DNA from: Paucibacter sp. KCTC 42545
Lineage (GTDB): Bacteria; Pseudomonadota; Gammaproteobacteria; Burkholderiales; Burkholderiaceae_C
Assembly (NCBI RefSeq): GCF_001477625.1
Contig: NZ_CP013692.1
Location: forward strand, 1,798,001 to 1,862,000
DNA length: 64,000 nt
Reading direction: 5' to 3'
Shown here in pieces: positions 34,804 to 43,662 of the stretch. The first letter of the stretch is position 1. Each line of letters opens with the position of its first letter. The notes below the pieces were generated by a model. That model had not been told where the DNA came from. It did no database searches and saw only the letters and a program-made list of their open reading frames with translations. Both the position numbers and the translations under genes were made by a program.

Positions 34804-34836
34804 CTGCGGATTTTTCAGGAATCACGGCCGACCCTC
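34804..34836 (-). repeat. Right terminal inverted repeat of the Tn3-family transposon
   Basis: Perfect reverse complement of 19502-19534, ending directly at the TTGAT duplication. Confidence 0.95.
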
Positions 34837-34841
34837 TTGAT
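34837..34841 (+). repeat. Right copy of the 5-bp target duplication TTGAT
   Basis: Matches 19497-19501. Deleting the transposon with one copy restores the chemoreceptor frame. Confidence 0.95.
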
Positions 34842-36180
34842 CGCTACCGATGCGGGACAGCGGGATCGGATCAATGCGGACATTGCTGCCAACAAGAAGA
34901 AGATTGACCAAGCCCTGTCGCAATTGAATGAGCTGGTGCAACGTCCCGACGGCAAAGCGCTCCTGGCCACCATCGTCGAGAGACGGGGCCGATTTGTGAA
35001 GGCTTTCACTCGCGTGGCCAGCTTGGTGGCCGAGGGGCGGCGCGACGAGGCGGTCAGCGTGATGAATCAAGAAACCCTGCCCGCCATCGATGACTTGCAG
35101 CAGCCCATCAATGCCTTGGCCGACCTGCAGCGCCAGATCGTCACCGACAAAGGCAATGAGATGGCGGCAAGCATCAGCTTTACCGTCAAAGTTCTGGCCA
35201 TGCTTGGTCTTGTTGGTGCAGTTTTCGCGGTCGTGGTGGCCATGGTGGTGTACCGCGCCATTGCCTTGCCGATGCGCCATGCAGTCTCACTCGCTCAATC
35301 AGTAGCGGCAGGCGATCTAAGCCGTCATATCGAGCTCGGGGGGAATAACGAGACCGGGCAGCTTTTGCAAGCGCTGTCACTGATGAACGAGAGCCTGACG
35401 CGCATGGTCGGCCAGGTCCACCAAGGTAGCGAGGCCATCTCAACGGCCACCGGCGAAATCGCCGCCGGCAATCTCGACCTTTCGCAACGCACCGAGGAGC
35501 AGGCGGCTGCATTGGAGCAGACAGCGGCTTCGCTGCAGGAGCTCGCTGGCACGGTCAAAGAGAATTTTGAGTCTGGCCGTCATGCCAACGAACTGGCCTC
35601 ATCGGCCGCCGCCGTGGCCGCCAAGGGCGGCGCTGTGGTCGGCCGGGTGGTGGACACCATGGAAGCGATTGCCGGCTCCTCACGCCGCATCGGCGACATC
35701 ATCGGCGTGATCGATGGCATTGCTTTTCAAACCAATATCTTGGCGCTCAACGCGGCGGTCGAGGCGGCACGTGCCGGCGAGCAGGGGCGCGGCTTTGCCG
35801 TGGTGGCCAGCGAGGTGCGCAGCCTGGCCGGGCGCTCGGCCACCGCAGCCCGTGAGATCAAGGGCTTGATCGCCGACTCGGTGGGCAATGTCAATGAAGG
35901 CTGTCGCCTAGTCGAACAGGCTGGCAGCACCATGGACGAGATTGTGGTCAGCGTGCGCCGGGTGGCCGATCTGATGCGCGAAGTGACGCAAGCCAGTGAA
36001 GAGCAAACCAGCGGCATTGCCCAGATCAACCAGGCCATGGGGCAGATGGATCAGGTAACGCAAGGCAATGCCGCACTGGTGGAAGAAGCCGCTTCGGCTG
36101 CCGAATCGCTGGCCGCTCAGGCCCATGCCCTGGTGCGTCTGGTCAGCGTGTTCCGCTTAGATCCCAGCGCCCGCTCTTAA
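34842..36180 (+). pseudogene. 3' part of the methyl-accepting chemotaxis protein gene
   Basis: This continues the receptor begun at 19281: the rest of the periplasmic four-helix bundle, a second membrane helix ([20 protein letters not shown]), HAMP, and a signalling domain with the strongly conserved hairpin tip ([39 protein letters not shown]). An ATG within the transposon junction at 34837 could start a product without TM1, but membrane topology would be wrong. Position after narXL, and beside a hemerythrin, suggests that it once sensed a respiratory or redox cue. Confidence 0.93.
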
Positions 36181-36219
36181 GCGCAGCCGCACTGCCCTCC
36201 CCCACAGCAGGAGCCAGCG

Positions 36220-36627
36220 ATGAGCTATTTCAAATGGGCCAGCGATATGGTGATCGACGATGGCCCCATCGATCAGGATCACCTGCACCTGGTGCAGTTG
36301 GTCAACGATTTGCACAGCGCCACCAGTGAGGGGCAAGGCAAAGAAGTAGTCGGCCAAATCCTGGATCAGTTGCTGGCCTATACCGCCGATCATCTGTCCC
36401 GTGAAGAGCAGCTGATGCGGGCTGCAGGCTTCCCGAACCTGGAACGCCACCAGCAAGGCCACGCCAAATTCATCGCCCAGTTGCATGCACTCAAACAGCG
36501 CTACGACGCCGGCAGCCTGGCAGTTGCTGCCCAGTTGTCTGCGGTGCTGCGTGATTGGTTGTCCCTGCACATTCGGCGTTCGGACAAAGAGCTGTTGGCC
36601 TATCTCAAGCAGAAGTCCCAGCGCTGA
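36220..36627 (+). CDS. Bacteriohemerythrin
   Basis: The 135-residue four-helix protein binds a di-iron centre. The ligand motifs are all present: DQDHLHLV, DHLSREEQLM (HxxxE), HQQGHAKF (HxxxH) and LHIRRSDKE (HxxxxD). AGGAG precedes the start. It lies 39 bases after the chemoreceptor stop, so it was probably co-transcribed with it before the transposon insertion. Hemerythrins carry O2 and can also handle NO; in this island a role in O2 or NO buffering is likely. Confidence 0.92.
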   Translation: MSYFKWASDMVIDDGPIDQDHLHLVQLVNDLHSATSEGQGKEVVGQILDQLLAYTADHLSREEQLMRAAGFPNLERHQQGHAKFIAQLHALKQRYDAGSLAVAAQLSAVLRDWLSLHIRRSDKELLAYLKQKSQR

Positions 36628-36703
36628 AGCTTAAGCCGATCCTGCGCACCCCTTCATAAGCTTCATTTTAGATATTGCTTTTGGCAGGAATTCCCGAGAC
36701 AAT

Positions 36704-36724
36704 AGTTGCATTCAAAATGCAACT
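36704..36724. promoter_or_regulatory. NsrR-type operator before the DUF2249-nnrS-nsrR genes
   Basis: AGTTGCATT and AATGCAACT form a perfect 9-bp inverted repeat around CAA, resembling the AT-rich 11-1-11 palindrome of NsrR. It lies just before the DUF2249 gene, and nsrR itself is encoded two genes downstream, so NO-relieved autorepression is the natural reading. Confidence 0.65.
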
Positions 36725-36737
36725 TATAGAAATCGAC

Positions 36738-37034
36738 ATGAATTCCGTCTCCACCCCCACTGCCGCCGCTGCCATCATCGATGTACGCCAGATCCCGCCA
36801 TCTCAGCGCCACGGCCTGATCTTTCAGCACTTTGAAAGCCTGCCCATTGGCGCCTGGTTTGACCTGCATAGCGACCATGAGCCGCTGCCGCTGAAGCAGC
36901 AATTCCAAGCCCTCTGGCCGGGCCAGTTTGATTGGGAGGTGCTGGAAGGCGGGCCGCAGCAATGGCGCCTGCGGATTGGCCGGCGCCCCGCCGGCAAGAG
37001 CTGCTGCGGATGCTGCGGCGGCGCCGCGAACTGA
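36738..37034 (+). CDS. DUF2249-family protein
   Basis: ATG 36738 is preferred, since earlier in-frame starts lie in or before the palindrome. The 98-residue protein has the DUF2249 core (IDVRQIPPSQRHGLIFQHFE..FDLHSDHEP) and a C-terminal cysteine motif KSCCGCCGG. Members occur widely in denitrification and NO-stress clusters, often with hemerythrins; the function is not established, and the Cys tail suggests metal or redox binding. It begins an apparent operon with nnrS, nsrR and ccoG. Confidence 0.8.
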   Translation: MNSVSTPTAAAAIIDVRQIPPSQRHGLIFQHFESLPIGAWFDLHSDHEPLPLKQQFQALWPGQFDWEVLEGGPQQWRLRIGRRPAGKSCCGCCGGAAN

Positions 37035-37058
37035 TCCCGGCCGAGCACAGAGGTCGCC

Positions 37059-38279
37059 ATGAGCAAGGTATTCCTGCAATTGCAAGAGCCGCCCCTGCGG
37101 CGCCGGCCAGGCGAAGGCCTGGCCCTTTGGGACTTGGGCTTTCGCCCTTTCTATTTGCTGGCGGCCACGCTAGCCCTGCTGTCCGTGCCTTTGTGGGCCT
37201 TGCAGTTCAGCGGCCTGCTGGGTCATGGCGGCCTGCGCGGCTCGGCCTGGCATGCTCATGAGATGGTGTTCGGCTACGCGCTGGCCATCATCATCGGCTT
37301 TCTGTTTACGGCCGGTCGCAACTGGTCGGGCCAGCCTACACCGACTGGCCGGCCGCTGATGGCCTTGGCCGCCCTTTGGGTGCTGGCCCGTGTGCTGGTG
37401 CTCTCGCCTTGGCTTTGGGCTTCGCTGCTGGTCAATGTGGCCGTGCCGTGGCTGGCAGCCTGGGGTCTGTGGCGGGCTTTGCACGCCGGTGGCAACCGGC
37501 GCAACTACTTCTTTGTCGGCCTGCTGCTGGTCATCGGCCTGGCCACCGCTGCCCTGCATCTGAGTGAGTTGGGCCTCTTGGCGCAGCTGCCCCTGCCGGC
37601 GGCGCCGGCCCGCGGTTTGGGTCTGCCCTTGGCGCTGGATCTGCTGCTCTTCATCATCGCGGTGATGGCCGGGCGCGTAGTGCCCATGTTCTCCAACAAC
37701 GGCGTGCCCGGCATGAATGCCCGGCGCGATGATCGGGTGGAGCGTGCCGCCCTGGGCAGCGTCTTGTTGCTGGCTGCAGGCGATGCCGTGGGCCTGAGTG
37801 GGCCGGCCATGCTGCTGCCTCTGCTTGCGGCCCTCGTCGCCCATGGCTGGCGCTTTGCGCTGTGGCAGCCCTGGAAGACCCTGCGCAACCCTCTGGTCTG
37901 GGTGCTGCACGCGGCCTACGCATGGCTGCTGCTGCATTTGGCCCTGCGCGCGGCGGCGGCGCTGCAATGGCTGCCGGCTTCGCTGGCCACCCATGCCCTC
38001 ACAGTCGGCCTGATTGGCCTGATCACCCTGGGCATGATCACCCGCACCGCACTGGGCCACACCGGCCGGCCCTTGAAGGCTGGCCCCATTGAGACCGCCG
38101 CTTACCTGGCCATGTTGGCCGCGGCCCTGCTGCGTGTCTTCTTGCCGCTGTTGATGCCGGCCGCCCTGCTGCAAGCGGTCTGGCTTTCCGCCGCACTCTG
38201 GGCCACGGCATTCGCACTGTATTTGTGGCGTTATGGGCCCATGCTGCTGCGACCACGCATCGACGGTCTGCCCGGCTGA
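37059..38279 (+). CDS. nnrS: NnrS family membrane protein
   Basis: The 406-residue polytopic protein (about 12 hydrophobic segments) matches NnrS, a heme- and copper-containing protein that relieves cell damage by NO. WHAHEMVFGYALAIIIGFLFTAGRNW near residue 65 is the family signature, with two histidines as likely metal ligands. It sits between DUF2249 and nsrR, behind the NsrR-type operator, consistent with NO induction. Confidence 0.92.
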   Translation: MSKVFLQLQEPPLRRRPGEGLALWDLGFRPFYLLAATLALLSVPLWALQFSGLLGHGGLRGSAWHAHEMVFGYALAIIIGFLFTAGRNWSGQPTPTGRPLMALAALWVLARVLVLSPWLWASLLVNVAVPWLAAWGLWRALHAGGNRRNYFFVGLLLVIGLATAALHLSELGLLAQLPLPAAPARGLGLPLALDLLLFIIAVMAGRVVPMFSNNGVPGMNARRDDRVERAALGSVLLLAAGDAVGLSGPAMLLPLLAALVAHGWRFALWQPWKTLRNPLVWVLHAAYAWLLLHLALRAAAALQWLPASLATHALTVGLIGLITLGMITRTALGHTGRPLKAGPIETAAYLAMLAAALLRVFLPLLMPAALLQAVWLSAALWATAFALYLWRYGPMLLRPRIDGLPG

Positions 38280-38382
38280 GCGCAGACGCAAGCCCAAGAT
38301 GCAAGTCACGCCCGCAGGCTTTGGAGCCAAGGCGGCGACGCTCCCACTTTTCCACCAATCAGACCCACCAGGAGAACACCCG

Positions 38383-38880
38383 ATGCGCCTGACCACCATG
38401 ACCGATTACGCCCTGCGCATGCTCATCTATCTGGGCCAACACCCAGAGCGACTTTGCACCACCGCAGAAATCGCGCAAGCCTATGACATCTCCGAGGCGC
38501 ACCTGACCAAGATCACCCACCAGCTCGGCCTGGGCGGCTGGATCAGCACGGTGCGCGGCAAGGGTGGCGGCATGCGCCTGGCCCTGGCGCCGAGCGAGAT
38601 CATGTTGGGTGAGCTGGTGCGGGCCATCGAGACGGATTTCTATCTGGTCGAATGTCTTGGCACGGGCAATGCGTGCAACCTCACCGGTCGCTGCCGGCTG
38701 ACAGGCATCTTCAACGAGGCCCTGGCCGCCTTTCTGGAGCAGCTTGACCGACACAGCTTGGCCGACCTCTTGAGCCCGACGCCGCCGGGTTCCGCTGCAG
38801 GCATCCGAGAGATCAAACTCGGCATGCCCCTTCCCGCCCCAGCCAGCCGCCGCAAGAAGGGCAGCCATGATCCAGCCTGA
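38383..38880 (+). CDS. nsrR: NsrR, NO-sensing Rrf2-family repressor
   Basis: ATG 38383 has AGGAGA upstream, and gives 165 residues; a longer frame to 38233 is only an extension. The winged-helix starts MRLTTMTDYALRMLIYL, as in NsrR, and the Fe-S cluster cysteines are in ECLGTGNACNLTGRCRL (C-x7-C-x5-C spacing). NO destroys the cluster and lifts repression. The stop overlaps the start of ccoG by 14 bases. Confidence 0.92.
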   Translation: MRLTTMTDYALRMLIYLGQHPERLCTTAEIAQAYDISEAHLTKITHQLGLGGWISTVRGKGGGMRLALAPSEIMLGELVRAIETDFYLVECLGTGNACNLTGRCRLTGIFNEALAAFLEQLDRHSLADLLSPTPPGSAAGIREIKLGMPLPAPASRRKKGSHDPA

Positions 38881-40291
38881 AAGCCCGGCTTTGCCGCGGC
38901 GGGTGATTCCACTCTACGCGGCTGAAACCAAGGTCTACCCCCGCTCGGTCACCGGCCGCTTTGCCAATTGGCGTTGGCTGATGGTGGCGCTGACCCAGCT
39001 CTTCTTCTACGGCATGCCCTGGCTGCAGTGGAACGGCCGCCAAGCCCTGCTCTTCGATCTGGAGACCGGCCGCTTTTATGTGCTGGGCCTGCTGCTCTAC
39101 CCGCAGGACTTCATCTACCTGGCGGCCTTGTTGGTGCTCAGCGCCCTGGCCCTGTTCTTCTTCACGGCCGTGGCCGGTCGCCTGTGGTGTGGCTACAGCT
39201 GCCCGCAAACGGTCTACACCGAGATGTTCCTCTGGATCGAGCGCCACACCGAAGGCGACCGGCAAGCCCGCATGCGCCTGGACCGCGAACCCTGGTCCTG
39301 GCCCAAGATCGGGCGCAAGTGCGCCAAGCATGGTGGCTGGCTCGCCCTGTCGCTGCTGACCGGATTCAGCTTTGTGGCCTATTTCATTCCGGTGCGCGAA
39401 CTGGCCGGCCAAGTGATGAGCCTGAGCCTACAGGCGTGGCCGTTGTTCTGGGTGCTGTTCTATGCCGGGGCAACCTATGGCAACGCCGGATTTCTGCGCG
39501 AGCAGATGTGTAAATACATCTGCCCCTATGCCCGCTTCCAAAGCGCCCTGATCGACGCCGACTCCTTGATCATCAGCTACGACGCTCAGCGCGGCGAGCC
39601 ACGCGGCGCCCGCTCACGCAAGCAAGAGCTAATACCCCAGGCAAGCGGCGCCGCTGACTGCATCGATTGCACCTTGTGCGTGCAGGTTTGCCCCACCGGC
39701 ATTGACATCCGCAATGGCTTGCAAAACGAGTGCATAGGCTGCGCCGCCTGCATTGATGTTTGCGACCAGGTGATGGACAAGGTCGGCGCGCCGCGAGGCT
39801 TGATCCGCTATGCCACCGAGAACGGCATCACCGGTCAATGGAGCCGCAAGCAAATGCTGGCGCGCGTGCTGCGGCCGCGGGTGCTGCTTTACGGCGCGGC
39901 CTTGATGGCGCTCAGTCTGGCCTTCGTCTTCAGCGTGTATCAGCGTGAAGCGCTCTTGATCAATGTGATCAAAGACCGCCAAGTCATGGCGCGCCAAGTT
40001 GACGAGGGCGAAATCGAAAACGTCTACCGCCTGCAATTGATCAACCGCACCGAAAGGCCGCTACAACTGCACTTGCGGGCCGATGGCCTGCCGGGGCTGC
40101 AACTGCTGGCCCAGGGCGCGGAAAGCATCAGCGTGGCGCCTTCCAGCATTGGCACCCTGCCGGTGCAGTTGCGTCTGCCGCCCACCGCTGGATTGGCTTC
40201 CGGTGCACACCCCGTTCAGATTGAGGCACAGGAGTTAGGCGGCGGCGCCAAGACTTTCACGGCCAAAGCCGTGTTCTTTGTCCCCCGCTAG
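38867..40291 (+). CDS. ccoG: CcoG-type cytochrome c oxidase accessory ferredoxin
   Basis: The 474-residue membrane polyferredoxin has about five membrane helices, CGYSCPQTVYTEMF, CKYICPYARFQ, two ferredoxin-type clusters (CIDCTLCVQVCPTGIDI and CIGCAACIDVC) and a C-terminal periplasmic Ig-like domain, all typical of CcoG (RdxA/FixG). CcoG reduces copper for cbb3 oxidase assembly. Here it is placed among NO-response genes rather than with ccoNOPQ, so it may serve copper handling for NO or N2O enzymes. Confidence 0.9.
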   Translation: MIQPESPALPRRVIPLYAAETKVYPRSVTGRFANWRWLMVALTQLFFYGMPWLQWNGRQALLFDLETGRFYVLGLLLYPQDFIYLAALLVLSALALFFFTAVAGRLWCGYSCPQTVYTEMFLWIERHTEGDRQARMRLDREPWSWPKIGRKCAKHGGWLALSLLTGFSFVAYFIPVRELAGQVMSLSLQAWPLFWVLFYAGATYGNAGFLREQMCKYICPYARFQSALIDADSLIISYDAQRGEPRGARSRKQELIPQASGAADCIDCTLCVQVCPTGIDIRNGLQNECIGCAACIDVCDQVMDKVGAPRGLIRYATENGITGQWSRKQMLARVLRPRVLLYGAALMALSLAFVFSVYQREALLINVIKDRQVMARQVDEGEIENVYRLQLINRTERPLQLHLRADGLPGLQLLAQGAESISVAPSSIGTLPVQLRLPPTAGLASGAHPVQIEAQELGGGAKTFTAKAVFFVPR

Positions 40292-40305
40292 CGCTGGCGC
40301 AGATC

Positions 40306-41499
40306 TTGGCCTCAGCGCACCGCCCCTTCTTCAGCGCCGCAGCCGCGGTTTGGCTGGGTGCTGCTGGTCTTTGGGCCTGGCAATTGCTGAGCGCGGCGCC
40401 CCAAGCAGCCTTGCTGCTGCCCGCGGGCCTGCTGCATGGCTGGAGCATGAGCTTGGGCTTTATGCCCCTCTTCATCGCCGGATTCGCGCTGACCACGGTG
40501 CCGCGCTGGTTGGGCCTCCCGATGCCGCCGGCGGGGGCGGTCTTCTGGCGTAGCGCATGGCTTGCCGTCCTGGGCTGGGCCTTGCTGCTGGTCGGCGCGG
40601 CAATGGGCTGGCGGGGCACTGCCGCCTTGGGCGCGGCGATGCCCGCCCTGGTGCTGGGCGACGTCAGCCGGCGCCTCTGGGCTGATTGCCGCCGCCTTGG
40701 CGCCAGGCACTCGGGCCATGCGCGGGGGCTTGCCCTGGGGCTGCTCGTGCTGGCCCTGTGTCAAGCCCTGGCGGCCCTCGCGCTGCTCGGCGAGCAAGTC
40801 TTGCTGCTGCGCCTAGCCGTTCATGCCGGGCTGAACCTCGGCGTGGCCGGCGTCTTTGCCCTGGCCTTGCAGCGGCTCACGCCCTTCTTGCATCAAGACG
40901 GGCGGCGCCAAGCTCTGCTCTTAATTGCCCTGCTGAGCGGCCTGGCCTTACGCGCCGCACTGGATTTCGCCACTTTGCTGGCCTACCCGCCGTCTGCGCT
41001 TGTGGCCTGGACCAGCGCCGCGGCATTGCTGGGCCTGGGGATCTGGCTCTGGCGGGATGCCTGGGCGCCGGAGCTGGCTGCGGCACGGCGTACGCCCCTG
41101 GTCGCACAACTGCATTTGGGCTATCTCTGGCTGGGCCTGAGCTTTCTCTTGGACGCCGCGGCTTTGGCCGCCGCCGCCAGCGGCCACCCCGGCTGGCTCG
41201 GCCTGGCCCCGCAACACGCCGTGAGCCTAGGCTTCATGGGCAGCACCTTGCTGGCCATGGTCAGCCGGGTCAGCGCTGTGCAGCAAGGCCGCAGCGTGGC
41301 GGTGGATCGCCCGCTTTGGGTCATGCAAGCGCTTCTGCAAGCAACGACGCTGATCCGCCTAGCGGCCGATTTCAGCACCCATCGCGGCCTGCTGCTGGCC
41401 TTGGCTGGCGCCGGCTTTGCCCTCTTGGCGCTGAGCTGGAACTGCCGCTATCTGCCCTGGCTCTTGAGCCCAATTCAAACAAAGAGAAGCAATCGATGA
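40306..41499 (+). CDS. NnrS-family membrane protein, second paralogue
   Basis: From TTG 40306 the 397-residue protein has about twelve hydrophobic segments and an NnrS-like layout: LLHGWSMSLGFMPLFIAGFALTTVPRW near the N-terminus corresponds to the WHAHEMVFGY region, with one His retained, and LAPQHAVSLGFMGSTLLAMVSRV occurs later. Sequence is clearly diverged from the paralogue at 37059. It begins 14 bases after ccoG and overlaps the next gene by ATGA. Confidence 0.75.
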   Translation: MASAHRPFFSAAAAVWLGAAGLWAWQLLSAAPQAALLLPAGLLHGWSMSLGFMPLFIAGFALTTVPRWLGLPMPPAGAVFWRSAWLAVLGWALLLVGAAMGWRGTAALGAAMPALVLGDVSRRLWADCRRLGARHSGHARGLALGLLVLALCQALAALALLGEQVLLLRLAVHAGLNLGVAGVFALALQRLTPFLHQDGRRQALLLIALLSGLALRAALDFATLLAYPPSALVAWTSAAALLGLGIWLWRDAWAPELAAARRTPLVAQLHLGYLWLGLSFLLDAAALAAAASGHPGWLGLAPQHAVSLGFMGSTLLAMVSRVSAVQQGRSVAVDRPLWVMQALLQATTLIRLAADFSTHRGLLLALAGAGFALLALSWNCRYLPWLLSPIQTKRSNR

Positions 41500-41828
41500 A
41501 TGAGTCAGACATGGACGCCTTGCGTCTTCGCATCTTGGCCGCCCTGGACAAGGTCTTGGACCCGGAGATTGGTGAAAGCATCGTGGCGCTTGGACTGCTG
41601 GAGTCGCTGACTCTGAGCCCCGGCTTGGCGGAACTGCTGCTCATTCCCACCAGTGCCACCTGCCCGATGGCGGACCAACTCATGGATGAAGCCGGCTGCG
41701 CCATCGAAGCGGAATGCTCGCCGGATTGGCGTATCGAAGTCGATATGGACTGGGGCCTGATATGGTCGCCCGAGCGCATGACGCCGGCCTTGCGCCAACG
41801 CCTTGGCTGGCCCGAGCCGCAGGCATGA
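41496..41828 (+). CDS. DUF59/MIP18-type metal-sulfur cluster assembly factor
   Basis: ATG 41496 overlaps the preceding stop. The 110-residue protein has the DUF59 fold: DKVLDPEIGESIVALGLLESL, a central strand and the cysteine motif TSATCPMADQL. Homologues (PaaD, SufT, MIP18) help load Fe-S clusters. Placed between two NnrS-like genes, it may mature an Fe-S or metal centre of NO metabolism, possibly NsrR or CcoG. That target is inference. Confidence 0.85.
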   Translation: MNESDMDALRLRILAALDKVLDPEIGESIVALGLLESLTLSPGLAELLLIPTSATCPMADQLMDEAGCAIEAECSPDWRIEVDMDWGLIWSPERMTPALRQRLGWPEPQA

Positions 41829-42946
41829 GCACGCGCCGCAAGCCCGGGCCTAGCCACTGGGCACGCATCGTGACTCGCCTGTGCCTAGCCCTGGCGGCCT
41901 TGAACTTGCTGGGCGCGCTGGCCGGCGGCCTGGCCCGCTTCGGCTGGCAGATCTTGCCCGCGCCATTGGCCGCACAGGTTTTGCAAGAGCACGGCGCCTT
42001 GCTGATGGCAGGATTTTTCGCCAGCTTGATCAGCCTGGAGCGCGCCCTTGCCTTGCACCGTGGCACCTGGCTGCCCCTGCTGTCGGGTCTGGCGGGGCTG
42101 CTGGCAATGGCGGGCTTTGCGGCTTGCGCGGCCTGGGCATGGCTCTTGTCCAGCATCGGCCTGTGTGGCCTGTATCTGTGGGCGGCACGCACACGCGCCC
42201 TGTCTTTGCCCCTGGCCGTCGAAGCCAGCGGCGGCGCCGCTCTGGTGTGGGGGGCACTGGCCTATGTCTTGGGCAACCTGGAGCAAGCACGCTGGGCCTG
42301 GAGTTTGTTCTTGCTGCTGACCATTGTTGGCGAACGGCGTGAGTTGATGCGCTTGCGCCCGCTGCCCGCCTGGGCGAGCCAGCTCTTTCTTTTTGCCTGG
42401 GCGCTGCTTAGCCTAGCGGCCGTGCTTTTGATGGGACCCCGTGCGCATTGGGGTGCGCAACTGGGCTGGCTCCTCTTCGGCCTGCTGGCCCTATGGCTGC
42501 TGGCTTTCGATCTGGCCCGCCTGCAATGGCGCCAAAGTGGCTGGGCCGGCCATACGGCGCGCTGCTTGATGGTGGGCTATGGCTGGCTCCTGGCGGCCAG
42601 CGCGGCGGGGCTCAGCGGCCAAGGCGGCGTGGGCGGCGTGGCCTGGCACCTGATGTGGCTGGGCTTTGTCTTCGCCATGGTCTTCGCCCATGTGCCCATC
42701 ATGTTGCCCGTGCTGCTGGGCCTGCGCCCGCTCTACAGTGCTTGGGCCTTGCTGCCACTTGGCCTGATGGCTTTGAGCTTGCTGCTGCGGACTTTTGCGG
42801 TGCTCACGCAGCGGTCCGACTGGCTCGTCTGGGCCGGCGCGGGGCATGGCCTGGCCCTTGTGAGCTTTGTGCTGATCGTGGCCCTGCTATGCAAGGCGGA
42901 AGCTCAGCGGCTGACGCTGGCTTTGCAAAAACCGCGCAGTCGTTGA
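41825..42946 (+). CDS. Polytopic membrane protein, NnrS-like
   Basis: ATG 41825 overlaps the stop of the previous gene. The 373-residue protein has about eleven hydrophobic helices, with HGALLMAGFFASLISLERA near residue 57 and HLMWLGFVFAMVFAHVPIMLP near 290. The conserved histidines resemble the metal-ligand histidines of NnrS-like proteins. The family assignment is tentative; no enzymatic motif is visible. The 3' end overlaps the convergent Crp/Fnr gene by 43 bases. Confidence 0.6.
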   Translation: MSTRRKPGPSHWARIVTRLCLALAALNLLGALAGGLARFGWQILPAPLAAQVLQEHGALLMAGFFASLISLERALALHRGTWLPLLSGLAGLLAMAGFAACAAWAWLLSSIGLCGLYLWAARTRALSLPLAVEASGGAALVWGALAYVLGNLEQARWAWSLFLLLTIVGERRELMRLRPLPAWASQLFLFAWALLSLAAVLLMGPRAHWGAQLGWLLFGLLALWLLAFDLARLQWRQSGWAGHTARCLMVGYGWLLAASAAGLSGQGGVGGVAWHLMWLGFVFAMVFAHVPIMLPVLLGLRPLYSAWALLPLGLMALSLLLRTFAVLTQRSDWLVWAGAGHGLALVSFVLIVALLCKAEAQRLTLALQKPRSR

Positions 42947-43662
42947 ACATCAGGGATCCAGACTTCACTGTGCTGCATCTCGATCAAGCCGCTCTCCTGA
43001 AACTGCCGCAGCGTGCGTGACAGGGTTTCAGGCGTGGCGCCAAGCTGTGCGGCGAGGTCGCGTTTGAGTTCGCTGATGACCAGATGGTCGGCGCTGTCTG
43101 ACTGCTGCAACTGCACCAGCAACCACTCGGCCAAGCGCACCGGGAAGTCCTTGATGGTCAGCGCTTGGCGGGCCGCAATGGCTTCGCAGCTGAACCTGGA
43201 CAGGCTGGCCAACAAGGCGCCCAGCAGCGCCGGCTCCTCTCGACTCAGCCGCAGCACCTCGGTGGCCGGGAACTCATGCGCCAGCACCGCCGTGGTGGCG
43301 ATGGCGGTCTCAGGATAAAGCGAACCGCTCCAGGCACTCGATAAGTCCAGCCATTGGCCGGCGCTCAGCGAGTGGCTTTGCCACCATTTACCCTTTTCCG
43401 AGCGCTTACCCATGCTGACCTTGCCGCGCACCAGCAGCCACAGGCTGCCCTTGTTGGCAAAACCCTCGTGCAGCACCCGACCGCGGGCGCGCACCCGGTG
43501 GCTGCGGCCCAGGCCGGCCAGCTCGTTCAGGGTTTGCGGCACATCGAGCAGCGCAGGCCACGCCTGCTCCAAGGCCTGGCGCACTTGCCTGGCTTGAAGC
43601 TGTGCCGGGCTGAGCTGCGGGCCGCTGTACGGGGTGGTTTCTGAGTGAATAAAAGCATTCAT
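42904..43662 (-). CDS. Crp/Fnr-family transcription regulator
   Basis: The 252-residue protein has a cyclic-nucleotide-binding-like domain (about 40-155) and a winged HTH with ELKRDLAAQLGATPETLSRTLRQF; the E..SR pattern in the recognition helix is the one that reads TTGA half sites. There are no clustered N-terminal cysteines, so it is not an oxygen-sensing FNR. It is divergent from nirS, with 506 bases between. It may be an NO- or redox-responsive regulator of the island. Confidence 0.85.
   Translation of the reverse strand: MNAFIHSETTPYSGPQLSPAQLQARQVRQALEQAWPALLDVPQTLNELAGLGRSHRVRARGRVLHEGFANKGSLWLLVRGKVSMGKRSEKGKWWQSHSLSAGQWLDLSSAWSGSLYPETAIATTAVLAHEFPATEVLRLSREEPALLGALLASLSRFSCEAIAARQALTIKDFPVRLAEWLLVQLQQSDSADHLVISELKRDLAAQLGATPETLSRTLRQFQESGLIEMQHSEVWIPDVQRLRGFCKASVSR

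Larger units (their letters stand above)
19502..34836 (+). mobile_element. Complete Tn3-family (Tn4651-like) transposon of 15,335 bp carrying a bacteriocin cluster
   Basis: The ends are defined by inverted repeats with 33 identical bases, starting GAGGGTCGGCC, at 19502-19534 and 34804-34836; a further CTAAGTC.TTGT block is shared at equal distance from both ends. A 5-bp duplication flanks the element. Contents in order: tnpT (minus), resolution core, tnpS, IS256-family element, HlyD, leader peptide, small membrane protein, TraB-like, HlyC-like, SelO-like, peptidase-ABC exporter, tnpA. The divergent tnpS/tnpT resolution system instead of a serine resolvase is the mark of the Tn4651 branch. Confidence 0.93.

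Noticed and set aside
37170..38399. A 409-codon open frame antisense to nnrS
   Set aside because: Gln/Arg/Gly-rich shadow of a high-GC membrane protein gene; nnrS in the other strand has clear family motifs.
39953..39975. TTGATCAATGTGATCAA palindrome-like FNR site
   Set aside because: It lies inside the ccoG coding sequence and the half-site spacing is wrong (seven bases instead of four).
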